A stretch of DNA of 64,000 nucleotides from Xestospongia muta. Its lineage: Eukaryota > Porifera > Demospongiae > Haplosclerida > Petrosiidae. The translations under genes were made by a program, and so were the position numbers. Of the stretch, positions 51,201 through 61,919 are shown piece by piece (the first letter of the stretch is position 1; every line of letters begins with the position of its first letter). The stretch lies in assembly GCA_963693285.1 (NCBI GenBank), contig OY848920.1, positions 4,973,135-5,037,134 on the forward strand. Reading direction: 5' to 3'. A model generated the notes under the pieces. The model saw only the letters and a program-made list of their open reading frames with translations. It was not told where the DNA came from and made no database searches.

Positions 51201-54200
51201 TTGTTAAAATTCGTTCACTCTCTCTTGAATTAGTGGAAATACCTTAACTGTATTATGCTATGTTTCTTAGAGAGAAGAATCTTTTATCCATTGCTGCCTG
51301 CTTTCAAAACCAAAAGTGGTTTTTGATGTTAAAACATCTTATTATGTTTAAACTCAAGATAATTAAGTCAACTTTCTAATACTCTTTACTTAAGCCTCTA
51401 AATTAATAGGAGTGACAGCTGTACCTATTCTTTTATAAGTTTATTATAAAGTAAGAAATTCATACTATTAATACTGAAAGAATTGAATTATTTTTAGTTC
51501 AAATATCTAACTTATTTGGTATCAACTTACATTTATAATGTTTGTATCTTCTTGCCATATTGTGAATACCAACGTATCAGCTTTTGTGAAGTAAAAATAA
51601 AAACATAATCCATTTTATATCTTACTACAGTGTAGTCCACATAATTTGAACCTCAAAATATAAGCAAAAAATTTGAATTATCAGAAAATTATTATTATTG
51701 GAATTCACTTAAATTGATTTTTTTGGTCGCTAAGTGAAAATTCTAATAATCAAAAAGGTTAAGTTTTATTGAAATAATCAGTGATTAATGTTTGACTACT
51801 ACATGTATATATATAATTAATTAATAGTTCATTATCTAGATGTGCAAGTAGGTCATAGGGAAGTTCAATATTGCTCCTTTGCCTTGAACATAGAATGCTT
51901 TAACTGTCTCAAAAGCAGAGCAACCATGACTATATGTAACTATAGGTAGCTCATCACCAACATCAGCATCACTACATGTATCATTGAAACTTCCAATGGT
52001 ATGGTGACTCCTCAACACTTCCTTTCTCTTCAAGATAGTGCTTAAAGTGCTAGCAAGGATTCCAAACACAGCTGCTATAGTGATCAGAGTTTTCATTCAA
52101 AATAAGCTAAAATTTGAGATAAATGGATTCGAATTATGTGGACTACATTGTACAATAGATATGTTGGTAGTAAGTGTGGTAGTAAGTTGTATGCTCTCTT
52201 CAAGGGTTTCTTGCTCATAGTGAGGTCAATTATAATTAGTCAAATGTGCATGCGCAGTAGGTAAATTACTTCAATCAAGATATCAAATTAGACATTTTAT
52301 TCAAATTTTTAGTATTGTTTATATAGTGGATCAGAGTTTTCATTCAAAATAAGCTAAAATTTGAGATAAATGGATTCGAATTATGTGGACTACATTGTAC
52401 AATAGATATGTTGGTAGTAAGTGTGGTTAAAATTGTGACTCTAGTCAAGTCTGCTTGTGTTCATTTTTATAATGAAACTTTTACTAGACAGATATCTCCA
52501 TATCAATTTGCATACAGTTATAACCACACTCACAAGTCCTTTCCCTTACTCTATTATCTACTGTACATGTGCACAGGGTTATGTACTTGTACTTGTTAAA
52601 CTGGACAATAGAAACTGACTATATTATAGCTAGTACTGAAGTTAAAATTCATTATAACACTTATAGCTACCAAATTTAGAAAGTTGAATCATACGTCAAT
52701 GCATGAGTTAATTGGATTGTACTGTGGTATAAATTATAGTAACACTGGATAAATGCTTTTATAAAATTGATAGGATAATAAATGCCATGCATTTCTAGTG
52801 TTACTATTTTCAGAGGTTGTAAGCTAGTACAATTTTCGCAATGCTTCATAGTTTGAAATTTTTATTCTATATGTTAGGTACTAACAAGAAGTTACTAAAC
52901 AAAGCAATGAAGGAAGGTTATGTCACTGCTAAATGGACCAAGTTTTCTGTCTCAGGTGCACCTGGAACTGGCAAGTCATCCTTTCTAAAGCTAATTTATA
53001 ATGAACTACCACCTAATCATCACAATAGTACTTCAGTAGTTGCTACTTATGAACCAAGAAAAGTTGATATCATACCTGCCACTATAGGTGAGAATTCATT
53101 GTGGACAAAAATAGATCATAATGCTCTTAAAAAAATGATTGCTCAAGGAATTAAAGAAGGCATTCGACATCGTAAACCAGAAAAAGCAATGGAATGTGGA
53201 CCATTGGAAGGCACACCAATGGACCAGCCATTAGGGGAATCAGGTGATCACCCAACAGACCAGCAAGAAGAAACATCAGACAGTAATGACTCTGAATCAT
53301 CCACCACAACAGGACATGATCCTACTGTAACTCAGGAAATTGTTGACCTCTTATCTCATGTAGAGAAGTCTGAAGAGCTTTATAAAGCCCATTGGATATA
53401 TGGTGTTGATACTGGTGGTCAGGCTGCATTTATAGACATTGCTCCAATTTTGTTACGATGCAACTCAGTCAATATTATTACACATAAACTAACTGAAAGG
53501 CTTGATGACAAAGCTAAGTTCTTCTTCAGCATTGAGGGAAAGCTTGTTGGTGAGCCAGTTGAAAAGCAAATTACCAATATGCAACTTATTGAAGCTTCAT
53601 TTCGCTCATTAACATCAGTAGATTCTCCTGAGATACCAAACATCCATATCAAACATGTACAAGAACCCTACTGCATAGTATTAGGGACTTTCTTGGATAA
53701 AATGCTTGAAACTAGTAAGTCTCTAAAACAAAAGAATGGACATCTTTGGGCAATTTTGAAGAAATTTAGTAAAATAATTCTGCATCGTACAAGTACAAAT
53801 GAAGTAATTTTTCCTATCAACACTACTGCTAGAGGTGACACTGAACTTCAAATGGCTGCTAGGATTCGTAATACAATATGCATGTATTACATAGAGGCAC
53901 AAATTCCTATTAGATGGTTCTTTTTTCAGTTAGAGTTGAATCTTCTTCATGAGTCATCTAAATCTAGCATCGTAAATAAATCTAAGTGTTTGGAGATCGG
54001 CAAAACCTTACAAATGAGACCTGAAGATGTAGAAGCAGCCTTGATGTACTACCATGATCTAACTGTCTTTCTATATTTTCCTAAAATCTTACCTAACGTA
54101 GTGTTCCTACATCCACAACCAATCTTCGAGAGGCTCTCTGATTTGATCAGTATCTCTTTTGTTGATGCTGTTAATCACTTAGAGGAGAAATGTATCTATC

Positions 54201-56787
54201 TACACAAACCTAATGCTCATAACGAACTAAAATTGCAAGGAACATTCGAAGAAAACTTATTGGCATTGCCCAATTCACATTTATCAAAAGGATTCTCCTC
54301 TGATTTTTCAGTAAAGGATTTTCTTAATTTGATGACAAGTTTATTTATCTTTGCCTCCCTTCCTGAACCAGGGAAGTACTTTATTCCAACTGTTCTTGAA
54401 ACAACTGATCTCACAGAATCAATGAAAGCACCTTTTGTTAAGGATGTTGACCCTCTAATTCTGTCTTGGGATATGAAGCCTCTTCCTCAAGGTGTTTTTC
54501 CTGCATTAGTCGTAACCCTTCTACATTACCCAGCTTTTCCCAGATTCTCTCTCCCACATCCTGAAACATCAAGCAAACATCTACGTTATCGTAATGCCAT
54601 CACTTTATTTACTGATGCTGGTTACATTCTTTTAGTTGATTCAATTTACTGGATGGAGGTATATTATGCTGGTCCCCCAAACAGATGTTTTGCCATACGT
54701 ACAGCTATTCATGCTGGAATTCATGCCATTATTGGCAGTTTTCATTACATGGCTGATGTTCAAAGTCCAGACGAGAATTTTTATTGCAAGATGTGCTCCA
54801 GCAAGTGTCATTTTTGTCGTATAAATGACACTAAGAATATACTTACATGTCGTGTAACCCCTCAAACATCCTCCATTCATGAGTCTCGTCAGAAACCTTG
54901 GTTTTCAGTTAAAGGTGAATTTAGTTAGTTTGACATTATAACACATTAAAAAATCAAGTCAAGGATTTTGCTAGATGTTTTAATAATAGCTTTATATTAT
55001 TATGTTAGTATTATATCATTACTAGTTACTTGTTTATATTACATTAAATATATAATATTGTACTTTTTATCTCTAATTATTATCCTTATTTATTTTATAG
55101 CTACACTACCGTCACCTCCTCATCCTGCTAGTCAAGATCCTAAACTAGTTGGTATGTCAATGAACATTTCTTCTACTTTATTAACCTGTAGTGTAACTTA
55201 TTCTATATAAAGCACATTTTTATTATAGTACATTAATTGTTGACATTAATCAACATTCTGAGGAGTCAGACATGATATGGTAGTGACTTCAAAGCCAACA
55301 AAACCTATGGTTGGAAGGCTTGTTGTTACTTTAGTTTGTTTTAGTTGTTATCAGACATAATATGATGGCACATGTGAACACATCTATCAATATCTATTTA
55401 AAAGTGATTTAACAAATATTTACCATCTAAATTGTATTAATTAAGACTACCTGTCATTCAAAGTTTGTTGTAATGCTATACTATGTACATAAGTTTGTAC
55501 ATTATGTATAGTTTCCTGTCCTCACAATATCAACACAAGCTCCATCTTTGTTGTTTAGAACCAACCACTTTCAAGCCTACTATAACTATTATCAATTCAA
55601 ATCTCTTTAAATCTCTTTAATTAGATGTGATTTCACTTGTACATGATGTGGTCGTTAATGTAATGTGATGACTTTTGCTTAACAAACAATGAAAAATGAA
55701 TAACAATAATTTGATTTTATATTATTATTTACAGTGTGATTCATCTACTTCATATAGGACATAGTAAGATGTCACTGGATCAACTCTTGGATCAACAACC
55801 TCCTATTCAAGAAATAACTACACATGCTAGAACTGAAAAGTGGAATGAATTGGGTATACAATTACAACTGGACAGTGTCAATCTAGCTGGATGTCATAGC
55901 TTAGCCAGTATGTATCAGTTATGGATTCAAGAGAAAGCTGATAAAGCAACAAGAAGGAGTTTGTTAGATGCTTTAAGAGCTATCAAACAGAACGATGTAG
56001 CAAGGATTTACGAATATTATCTGAAGACATTGGTAAGTTACACTGTGTATACATATAGTAAGTATACTAGTTACCTTAATACAAGTATGCACATGGTATG
56101 TGGATATGTTAATGTAAAGTTTGTTCTGTTGAACAATTGACAATAACATCATTTGTGGACAATGCTTTTTCATTTAATGATTTTCTCTTTATATACAAGT
56201 ATAAATGTAAATGATAGTTCATTTGAACTATTGAAAATAATTGAATGAATTGTGGCCAGTAGTTTGCATTCTAAGATTGTCCCTTTAGACAAAACAGTTC
56301 TACTACATGTATAGGACTAAGTCCATGATTATAGAACTGTCAGAAGAGAGGAGAACGTGAACCTCCTACACAAATAATTAAAGCGTCTCCCACACTGGTT
56401 ATTTTAATTGATGGATTTGCATGTGTTTATATCAGAGATATCTGTACTACAGGCTTATGTGTATTTTGTCTCTGTTGCTGCTTCTATAACAGTCTTCTAC
56501 TAAAGCCTTCATACCATCTTAGAATTTTGTTACTCATAGCCTACTTGTTGTTATTAAGATTTGTGTAGTACAAGAGTGAACCTAAACAACAAACTATAGT
56601 TTAGTTATCCCTCACTCACAGTCAGTCTTGTTGCTCAAGCTTGTGTCTAATAATAGTGACTAGTGCAGGAAAATTTGACATTTTAACCATTTACATAATA
56701 GCCATATATTGATAGTTAGATATATTGTATAATACTGTATATAATTGTTATCTATTGATTCCACAGATACATACCTCAATATCCTAG
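42257..56787 (+). CDS. Gene E: 2A-signal / death domain / Roc-COR GTPase / death domain protein
   Basis: Exons 42257-42482 (leader), 44690-44962 (death domain), 48089-48148 (acidic linker), 52878-54914 (Roc-COR), 55101-55151 (Pro-rich linker), 55758-56032 (second death domain), possibly 56767-56787 (stop). Introns 1-5 are all phase 1 and every junction keeps frame. Leader: MIDVTQWRVCIGLW, hydrophobic FSLGIFLSLLLILSG, then DVELNPGPKT. DD1: WHEIGDLLGVD...LQKWLDN...TWDNILKVLE. Roc part: Walker A GAPGTGKSS, later WIYGVDTGGQAAFIDIAP (DxGGQ switch). COR-like: IPIRWFFFQLELNLL, YYHDLTVFLYFPKILPN. A Cys-rich tail has CKMCSSKCHFC. DD2: KWNELGIQLQLD...LRAIKQNDVARIY. Known: ROCO proteins are GTP-regulated scaffolds; DDs recruit death-fold partners; 2A leaders at protein N-termini can act as slippery signal sequences in sea urchin and sponge immune-type proteins. 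The last two exons could instead start a separate gene at ATG 55,769. Confidence 0.75.
42449..42475 (+). other. 2A-like ribosome-skipping motif GDVELNPGP in gene E
   Basis: Residues 65-73 of the leader, right after the hydrophobic core and 3 residues before the exon end. Predicted outcomes: either a 72-residue leader is released and the DD-ROCO body starts at Pro73 in the cytosol, or the unbroken protein is targeted by its signal sequence. Motif seen; activity inferred. Confidence 0.9.
43436..43650 (+). repeat. Dispersed repeat, copy 1 (copy 2 at 51,406-51,628)
   Basis: Begins AATAGGAGTGACAG.TGTACCTATT and ends ATCAGCTTTTGTGAAGTAAA; the two copies are about 220 bp, diverged, same orientation, both in gene E introns. 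Type unknown. Confidence 0.75.
44280..44405. mobile_element. Relic of the 5.6-kb MITE family
   Basis: Contains GTGGGTGGTATTATTGTGGGTGGTACTG, the reverse complement of blocks at 5845-5880 of the MITE at 5556, plus TATTTGACAGTTTGG matching its inner ACCGTCAAATATTTTGG. One end is missing. Confidence 0.5.
45924..46192. mobile_element. MITE, TIR ACTGTATAGGTGGTATATTT
   Basis: Left ACTGTATAGGTGGTATATTT then CGTTGGG; right end inverted ACTGTATAGGTAGTATATTT then CGTGGG. About 270 bp, no ORF, with a third TIR-like copy inside (CATATAGGTGGTATCTTTC at 46,022). The end sequence TACYGTATAG resembles the 5556-5986 MITE, so they may be related. Confidence 0.8.
46510..46740 (-). pseudogene. Unrecognised minus-strand coding relic
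   Basis: The minus strand is open apart from one TAG and reads KLAKELSGCRDQCAISRKVQ ... RQKAIGRSNRQKCSEKCFQD. It looks protein-like (Cys/Lys-rich) but matches no family I know; possibly a transposon remnant. Confidence 0.25.
48457..49136 (-). mobile_element. Internally deleted Tigger/pogo-like element
   Basis: Ends: right, inverted, TACAGTACATCCTCGATTATCTG region; left TAGTACAATACATCCTCTATTATCTG, so TIRs share TACATCCTC.ATTATCTG. Inside, minus ORF 49,013-48,738 encodes a CENP-B/pogo N-terminal helix-turn-helix (LSIEQKQEIIELLKKG, ISEKYGIGRSTVSDIKK) that ends without the DDE domain. A 67-bp block (TAATTAACATTAATAACACC) is tandemly duplicated at 48,548-48,672. Confidence 0.8.
49740..50916 (+). 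repeat. Tandem duplication (period about 666 bp) in gene E intron
   Basis: GTTAAGTTACTATACCCTG at 49,742 and 50,408; both copies run through ATATAGGATTTATAGTTTAT to ATCATTCTATGGTCA.TGCC (50,272 and 50,888). Diverged and with small indels, hence old. No ORF. Confidence 0.8.
51626..52152 (-). mobile_element. Second Tigger-like deletion derivative
   Basis: TIRs TACAGTGTAGTCCACATAAT (left) and inverted TACAATGTAGTCCACATAAT (right). The minus ORF 52,096-51,836 joins a CENP-B-type HTH piece (TIAAVFGILASTLSTILKRK) to a Tigger C-terminal-like piece (YSHGCSAFETVKAFY), so most of the transposase is deleted. TIRs differ from the 48.5-kb element, so it is another subfamily. Confidence 0.8.
52326..52433 (+). 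repeat. Duplicate of the right end of the 51.6-kb Tigger element plus flank
   Basis: ATCAGAGTTTTCATTCAAAA through GGTAGTAAGTGTGG repeats 52,082-52,179 in direct orientation. Because it includes host flank, it is a segmental duplication rather than a second insertion. Confidence 0.85.
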
Positions 56788-56999
56788 AAGAGAGATCCTT
56801 GTAACTACTCTAGACATATTGTTTCAACCAAGCTGATTACACTACTTTAATTAACTACCTATGCTATACACATTACTATACATCTGTAGAATAGTGTTTG
56901 GTCTTTAATATTGTTTTGTGATATTTAGAAATAATAAATTAAATAGTGGGCATTACAGAATACGGTAATAGATGCAATTGTGATATTGTGTTCTTTAAA

Positions 57000-57290
57000 A
57001 GAGCTTCGGTCAGTTCTTAGCAAAAGAACCAAGGATCATATCTGCCACTGTAGGTGATGATTCCGTGTGGAGAAAAGTAGACCACGAGTCTCTTAAAACA
57101 TTAGATAGTTGCTTAAGGAGTCAAACATCGTTGGACCTCTCAAACGAAAAAAATCATTAGAAGAATCAGTTGATCACGCAACAGAAGAAACTTCAGACAG
57201 TGAGGACTTTGAAACATCAGTTACAGCTAGTCATGAAACGGGCTATCGAAGCTCTTCTTTCCTAAACCTATTGCGTATCTATAAGCTGTT
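57000..57290 (+). pseudogene. Third ROCO relic
   Basis: Reads KEPRIISATVGDDSVWRKVD, then in another frame KKSLEESVDHATEETSDSED, matching the region after the P-loop in gene E (PRKVDIIPATIGENSLW) and the 36.6-kb relic (EELVDHSTEETSDGD). Frameshifted and truncated after about 290 bp; lies downstream of gene E on the same strand. Confidence 0.75.
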
Positions 57291-57546
57291 ATAAACCCTT
57301 ATTATACTACTGGTATAAACAAGCTTATCTGTGGCTTATTCCTGAAGTATAAGATGGTGTTAACTAAGTAATAAGATAGCACATACTGTAGCATTTACAC
57401 AGTGAATGGCATTTGTTGTTGAAACTTCCTAGATATTAAATATATGCATAATATAAAAAAGATATAGAGATCACAGTAATTTCCAAGTCTTGATGCTTTA
57501 GCTCCAACCCTGTTACCAAACAAGGAACTAGTACACTTTTGACCAC

Positions 57547-57762
57547 TCATTTTTTTCCTAGAGAGAGCACTAATTCTAATGAGAGATTTTTATAGCTCTT
57601 GATGACATCGAATGTATTGGTTGAAATAGTCTCGATGTTAATGAAACATTTTACATCAATGTTCAGATAAGCTGACTGTAGGTACTGTTTTGGTAGATGA
57701 TGATAGAACCAACCTTTGCATGACCATGATGGCATTCCATTTTTGATTCCAAAATTCACCAT
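57547..57762 (-). mobile_element. Degraded SWIM-type zinc-finger fragment
   Basis: NGMPSWSCKGWFYHHLPKQY resembles the SWIM pattern CxCx(n)CxH (typically ..CxCxxW...LPCKH) found in MULE-type transposases, but the first Cys is Trp and the late Cys is Lys. Probably a transposon remnant; host SWIM protein not excluded. Confidence 0.45.
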
Positions 57763-58219
57763 GTCTATGTTGCTCTACTTAGATAAAGCATGTCCTCTAC
57801 TCTACCCCAAAATTGTATGATATTAAGCGTTATTTTAAATAAGCTTGAGTCATTAATGTTTTCATTTAGGATACTGGATTGGAACAGTTTTTACAATAAT
57901 ACTTGTTCTAATTAGCTATAGCCATTGCCATATGGGGTATTTAAAATGTGAAGTATATTTAGTTTTGTGTTTTAAAACTTTTCAAACTGTTTATGAAGTA
58001 TTTTGAGCCTGTTTTTCATATTTCCATAATTGTTATTATCCTGTCAGGAATACCTACAGGAATTTACATACCAAATAAGTTTAAGGTCATCTGCAATAAA
58101 AGTGAAAGTCATTACTCGTTTCAGTGGAATAATGCATGCTTAAAATATATTCAAAATATGATGATACATATTGCAGTATGCTACTCTGTGTAAACAGTCA
58201 TCAATTATAATACTTATTA
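57763..58219. other. Intergenic, nothing recognised
   Basis: AT-rich with no supported coding exon or repeat. Confidence 0.5.
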
Positions 58220-59202
58220 TTAAAGGGAAACATCAATTTCAGGTCCTACAAATGCAACGTCCTTCCATAAAAATGTGACTGGATAAATGAATGACACTAT
58301 CTGGTGAGTTGTCCAGAAAGCTTTCCAATTGGACATCAAATTGACATATTGGTATTTATAAATCATTGTATTAACATTTGATCCAAATGGAGGAAAACCA
58401 GCTCCAGACTCATCAGATAATAGATGCATAGAAGCTTTCATATTCCCTTTCATTATCATCTTGGTAAAGGAGTATGCATTCTGGTTGTTTCTTGGTTTCA
58501 TAGATCTTGAAAATTCCCTTTTGTATTGTGCTACCTTCTTGTAAGAGGGCATTGATTACCCCCTCATTCCATATTTCAAGTTCTCCAGACATACCACATG
58601 ATCTTTTATCTTCGATGAAGCATAAGGTTTTGTAGAATAAGGGCTGGGATTACATTGCAGCAGTCAAGGTAATACTTCCCATTACTGATCTATCAGATGT
58701 ACTAACTCTGATGTAAACACTTCGCTAGCTCTGTCATATTTAGTCTCCAGTGGACAACTTCATTAAAAGCCTTTTAAACTCTTCACCATCTAAGTTACGA
58801 GTATATTTAGGAAAGGATATCTCAGGATAATCCGGGAGATATGTATATATATAAACGATTCAGACAGGAGATCATTTGATGGAGCTGTGGGAAAACTATA
58901 GGTGGCATTTCCAAGTCTACTTCTAATGAGGATAACTCAGTAAGAGCAGAGCGAGTAAATCTACTATTTACTTCAGCCTGAGAATTGATTATAGAAACGT
59001 TTACTTTCTTTTCATAACAATTTGGTACCTCAACAGGTTCGTTTTCACAATGACTCTTACGAAGTGGCAGACAATCAAAAGAAACACACTTCATCCCTGC
59101 TTTCTTGCTGGAACAATTTTTGCAACGTCTTTCAGCGTTACAACGGCAGCAAACAACCATTTGCGAATTTGAAGAAGCAGAAACTGAAGTTATAAAAGCC
59201 AA
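58220..59202 (-). mobile_element. Degraded retroelement ORF (Cys-rich N-terminus, pre-RT region)
   Basis: From ATG 59,202: VVCCRCNAERRCKNCSSKKA then CLPLRKSHCENE, a Cys cluster I associate with large sponge/cnidarian retroelement proteins. After stops (about 58,733 and others) follow NLDGEEFKRLLMKL, YASSKIKDHVVCLEN and AYSFTKMIMKGNMKASMHLL, the helical segment that usually precedes reverse transcriptase in those elements. RT itself is absent. Family assignment is from memory of motif style, so moderate. Confidence 0.5.
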
Positions 59203-59809
59203 ATCCGATCTTCCAAGATATCTATTGAAATCTAATCTGAATGAACTACTTTACAATTTTACGAATTACAGTTATTTCCGGTATTTCAGGCATTCAGACC
59301 AGACCTTGCTGCGACCGTGACTGCACTTGGCTGGTGGTCACTGAAAGCTCCAGTTTCTTGAAATATGAAGTTGATATTTATCGTGTTCTTGACTTTGAAT
59401 GCAATAAGTTAATATATATCCTATTAATAGTTTTCTTTTGTATTCACAGCTTATCATTTAAATCTGAGACTTTGAGGACATGCTGTCCTTTATATGTTTG
59501 TATGTTCTGTTTTAAGTATGTATGAATGTATGGCTCCTTGTATTAAACTGCGGTTTGATACTGGCATTGTGACTCCAGATATTTTAAGAAACCAGCCTCA
59601 TTCCCAGACTACCACACCCCACTGTATGGTACCTAATAGATATTGCTAAGCCTCATTGCATAATCACATTCAAATTAGCTTTTATTAGTTTTTGTCTTAT
59701 ATGTCTTTAGCAATTGTATCAGGCAGGTGTCTGCAATTTAGTGCTTTTTTTCATTTATTGTCAATTGATATCGTAATTTAAAATTAACATTGAAACCTTC
59801 TTATGATTT
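59203..59809. other. Intergenic region before satellite
   Basis: Shares TTTTACGAATTACAG.TATTTCCGGTAT with about 41,032-41,058; otherwise nothing recognised. Confidence 0.4.
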
Positions 59810-61912
59810 TATGTACACATTATATCACATTTACCAACTATTATATTGCAAAGGACACATTCACATCATAAGTAGTCACATCATCATAAACATGGAAAGA
59901 AACAATTGATTAATTAAAATGAAAACATGAATTAAAATTCACTTAGAATTTATACTACATTATATCACATTTACCAACTATTATTTGTAAAGGACACATT
60001 CAGATCACAAGTAGTCACAGCATTATAAATATGGAAAGTAAAATAACAGAGTAAAAATGAAAGATTGGTTTAAATACACTTGGAATTTATACTACATTAT
60101 ATCACACTTACCAACTGTTATATTGTAAATGACACATTTAGATCACAAGTAGTCACAGCATAATAAATTTTTAAAAGAGGAAATAAAATGAAAGCTTTGG
60201 TTTGAAATACCTTTAGAATTTACATTACATTATATCACACTTACCAATTATTATATTATAAAGGAGATGTTCAGATCATATGTAGTCACAGGATCATAAA
60301 CACGGAAAGAAACAATTGATTAATTGAATTGAAAACATTGGATTGAAATATACTTAAAATTTATACTACATTATATCTAATTTACCAACTATTATATTGT
60401 AAAGGACACATTCAGATCACAAGTAGTGACAGCATTATAAATATGGAAAGAAAAATAATTGAGTAAAAATGAAAAGATTGGTTTAAATACACTTGGAATT
60501 TGTACTACATTATATCACACTTACCAACTATTATTATTGTAAATGACACATTTAGATCATAAGTAATCACAGTATCATAAATTTAAAAAAAGGAAAAAAT
60601 TTAAACATTGGGTTGAAATACGTTTAGAATTTACACTACATTATATCATACTTACTAACTATGATATTGTAAATGAGATATTCAGATCACAAGTGGTCAC
60701 AGTACCATAAATATGGAAAGAAAAGCAATAGATTTATTAAAATGAAAACATTGGATTGAAATACACTTAGAATTTATACTACATTATGTCACATTTACCA
60801 ACTATTATTTTGTAAAGGAGATGTTCAGATCACAAGCGGTCACAGTATCATAAATATAGAAAGAAAAACAATTGATTTATTCAAATGAAAACATTGGATT
60901 GAAATAGACTTAGAATTTATACTACATTATATTACACTTACCAACTATTATATTGTAAAGGACACATTCACATCATAAGTAGTCACAGCATCTTAAACAT
61001 GGAAAGAAACAATTGATTAATTAAAATGAAAACATTGATTGAAATACTCTTAAAATTTATACTAGATTATATCACACTTACCAACTATTATTTGTAAGAA
61101 AACATTCAGATCACAGGTAGTCACAGCATTATAAATATGGAAAGAAAATAAGAGAGTAAAAATCAAAAGATTGGTTTAAATACACTTGGAATTTATACTA
61201 CATTATATCACACTTACCAACTATTATATTGTAAATGACACATTTAGATCATAAGTAATGACAGCATCAAAAATATGAAAAAAAGTAAACAAAATGAAAA
61301 CATTGGGTTGAAATACGTTTAGAATTTACACTACATTATATCATACTTACTAACTATGATATTGTAAAGATGTTCAGATCACAAGTGGTCATAGTACCAT
61401 AAATATGGAAAGAAAAGCAATAGATTTATTAAAATGAAAACATTGGATTGAAATACACTTAGAATTTATACTACATTATGTCACATTTACCAACTATTAT
61501 ATTGTAAAGGACACATTTAGATCATAAGTAGTCTCAGCATTAAAAACATGAAAAGAAACAATTGATTAATTAAAATGAAAACATTAGATTGAAATACACT
61601 TAAAATTTATACTACATTATATCACACTTACCAACTATTATATTATAAAGGACAGATTCAGATCACAAGTAGTCACAGCATTATAAATATGGAAAGAAAA
61701 ATAACAGAGTAAATATGAAAAGATTGGTTTAAATATACTTGGAATTAATGCTACATTATATCACACTTACCAACTATTATATTGTAAATGACACTTTTAG
61801 ATCATAAGTAATCATAGCATCATAAATATGACAAAAAAGGAAGCAAAATGAAAACATTGGGTTGAAATACGTTTAGAATTTACACTACATTATATCACAT
61901 TTACCAACTATA
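59810..61912 (+). repeat. Satellite array, ~138-bp monomer, about 15 copies with higher-order structure
   Basis: TTACCAACTATTAT (or close variants) recurs about every 130-142 bp, near 59,831, 59,970, 60,109, 60,241, 60,381, 60,522, 60,650, 60,797, 60,938, 61,079, 61,217, 61,347, 61,488, 61,627, 61,768 and 61,902. Monomers fall into types by the stretch before the next TTTATACTACATTATATCAC: A (CAATTGATTAATT..), B (GAGTAAAAATGAAAAGATTGG), C (GGGTTGAAATACGTTTAG) and D (ATAGATTTATTAAAATGAAA). Order is approximately ABC ABC DD ABC D ABC. Confidence 0.9.
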
Positions 61913-61919
61913 TATCAAA

